In this document: piece by piece, positions 44,745 to 45,558 of the stretch
Position numbering within the stretch: position 1 is the stretch's first letter
Layout of the letters: each line of letters starts with the position of its first letter
From: Planctomycetota bacterium
GTDB lineage: Bacteria > Planctomycetota > Phycisphaerae > Phycisphaerales > UBA1924
Reading direction: 5' to 3'
NCBI GenBank assembly: GCA_024276195.1
Contig: JAJRXR010000080.1
Location: forward strand, 1-45,558
DNA length: 45,558 nt
Translations under genes and position numbers: made by a program
Notes under the pieces: generated by a model
Told to the model about the DNA's origin: nothing
Databases searched by the model: none
What the model saw: only the letters and a program-made list of their open reading frames with translations

Positions 44745-45286
44745 TCGAGCTTGTTCTCGATGCGGAGCAGCGCGTCGCGGATCTCGGCGATGAGGGCTGT
44801 CGCGTCATCGGCTGCGGGCTGGTCGCTCGGCGCCTGCGAGGCGGGGGCGCCTTGGCTGGCTGCGAGGCGATCACGTTGATCGAGCACGGCCTTGCGGAAG
44901 CCGGGCGTGTCTTTGATGCCGAGCATGTTGACGAGCGACCCGGTGGCGGTGGCGGACTGCCCGGCGGTCTCGACCTTGAAGCCGTGCAACCCGAACATGC
45001 GCATGATCGGGCCTTGGTACATTTGCAAGTCGGTGATTTTTTCGAGGGGGATGGTGCTCTCGACGCGGTTGAAGATGCCGCGTTTGATCTCGAGGGTGCG
45101 CTCGGTGAGCGTGCATTCGAGGCTGGCGAGGTACTTGTCGAGAAAGAAGAACGTGATGAGCAGAACGAGAGGGATAAACGGGATCCCGATGATGGTGAGC
45201 GTCAGCACGATGATCGGCTGGACGAGGTAGTATTTTTTGACGCTCGAGTCGAACTCGCTGGTGCGGAGCACTGAATGGTCGCTCAT
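44732..45286 (-). CDS. PH-domain membrane protein (YdbS/YdbT-like)
   Basis: A 184-residue protein with a helical hairpin (about residues 19-52, two closely spaced membrane helices) followed by a bacterial PH (bPH2) domain (about 55-125: CTLTERTLEIKRGIFNR, IPLEKITDLQMYQGPIMRMFG, KVETAG). The tail holds a Gln/Ala/Pro-rich linker and a predicted amphipathic helix (IAEIRDALLRIENKL), possibly for oligomerisation. Family members are of unknown function, with suggestions of a role in envelope stress or peptide resistance. It overlaps the cinA 3' end by 13 bases in convergent orientation, and another minus-strand membrane-protein gene ends about 110 bases upstream of it. Confidence 0.88.
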   Translation of the reverse strand: MSDHSVLRTSEFDSSVKKYYLVQPIIVLTLTIIGIPFIPLVLLITFFFLDKYLASLECTLTERTLEIKRGIFNRVESTIPLEKITDLQMYQGPIMRMFGLHGFKVETAGQSATATGSLVNMLGIKDTPGFRKAVLDQRDRLAASQGAPASQAPSDQPAADDATALIAEIRDALLRIENKLDQSP

Positions 45287-45396
45287 GTGGGTCCCCTTTG
45301 TAGAACGCTGAGACTACTCATTGGGAGGGGGCGGCGCCGGATTCCAGGCGCTGTACTTGGAGTAGATTTTCGAGGGTGCTTGAAAGTGTGGCAGCT

Positions 45397-45558
45397 TCAT
45401 CCGCCCAGTAAGCTCGTGGTGATGAACCCCCGGATGTACCAGCCAATGTACAGGATAACGCCGGACCACATGAGAACGGCCAGAAGTACCCAGATGGCTT
45501 TGGGGGTTGGCAGGTGAGTGGCGACCCAGACCGAGATTCGGTTTCGGACGATCAAGAA
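45397..45558 (-). CDS. 3' end of a membrane-protein gene (truncated by the window edge)
   Basis: On the minus strand the last 53 codons of a frame run from the window edge to a TGA at 45397-45399. The peptide starts FLIVRNRISVWVATHLPTPK, has one hydrophobic helix (AIWVLLAVLMWSGVILYIGWYI) and ends FITTSLLGG. The basic flank and helix make a real membrane protein C-terminus plausible; the family cannot be told from this fragment. It is upstream of and on the same strand as the PH-domain gene, so both may be in one operon. Confidence 0.5.
   Translation of the reverse strand, partial: FLIVRNRISVWVATHLPTPKAIWVLLAVLMWSGVILYIGWYIRGFITTSLLGG

Overview
The window is a GC-rich bacterial chromosome segment, most likely from a planctomycete of the class Phycisphaerae. 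The main clue is a 57-58 residue C-terminal module, two DFSDV-AFL repeats opening with Cys and ending in GCP, on five secreted proteins; this is the 'GC-type dockerin' tag I associate with Phycisphaerales. An LptD-like outer-membrane protein, TatA and lipoproteins fit a diderm cell. No phage, transposase, CRISPR array or plasmid gene is visible.

Layout. 1-302: repeat-rich intergenic DNA. 303-1680: a membrane protein and a small lipoprotein. 1708-3540 (-): glutamine-dependent asparagine synthetase. 3704-10040 (-): three consecutive dockerin-tagged secreted proteins (an HEXXH metalloprotease with Ig-like domains, a beta-propeller/di-haem protein, and an unrecognised protein). 10492-15446: tRNA-Phe, a CYTH protein and ligA (-), folD and tatA (+), tRNA-Met. 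15585-18980: a seven-loop EF-hand protein, a cardiolipin-synthase-type gene split by one amber codon, and a convergent NAPE-PLD-like metallo-hydrolase. 19007-21145 (-): a TIGR03790-type dockerin protein. 21325-24220: speA-speB, arginine to agmatine to putrescine. 24383-25816: a repeat-built S74 (intramolecular chaperone) protein beside tRNA-Ile2.

25967-35191 is a sugar locus: a secreted dockerin-tagged GH13 enzyme, a divergent exported GH31 alpha-glucosidase, and a convergent CUT2-type sugar ABC operon (permease, binding protein, ATPase). The simplest reading is extracellular alpha-glucan cleavage, release of monosaccharide at the envelope and import. After it come an LptD-like protein, an orphan solute-binding protein coupled to pyruvate kinase by ATGA overlap, a short-chain dehydrogenase, a one-helix protein, cinA, a PH-domain membrane protein, and the 3' end of one more membrane-protein gene.

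Most worth a second look: a FolD homologue in which the three residues usually tied to cyclohydrolase activity are all changed; a DNA ligase with a genome repeat read in frame within its coding sequence and a greatly enlarged zinc-finger loop; the dockerin-like tag, which has lost two calcium-ligand positions and has no cohesin partner nearby; the amber-interrupted cardiolipin synthase; a CUT2 permease with about 70 extra extracytoplasmic residues; and composite intergenic repeats. All homology calls come from motif reading without a database search.
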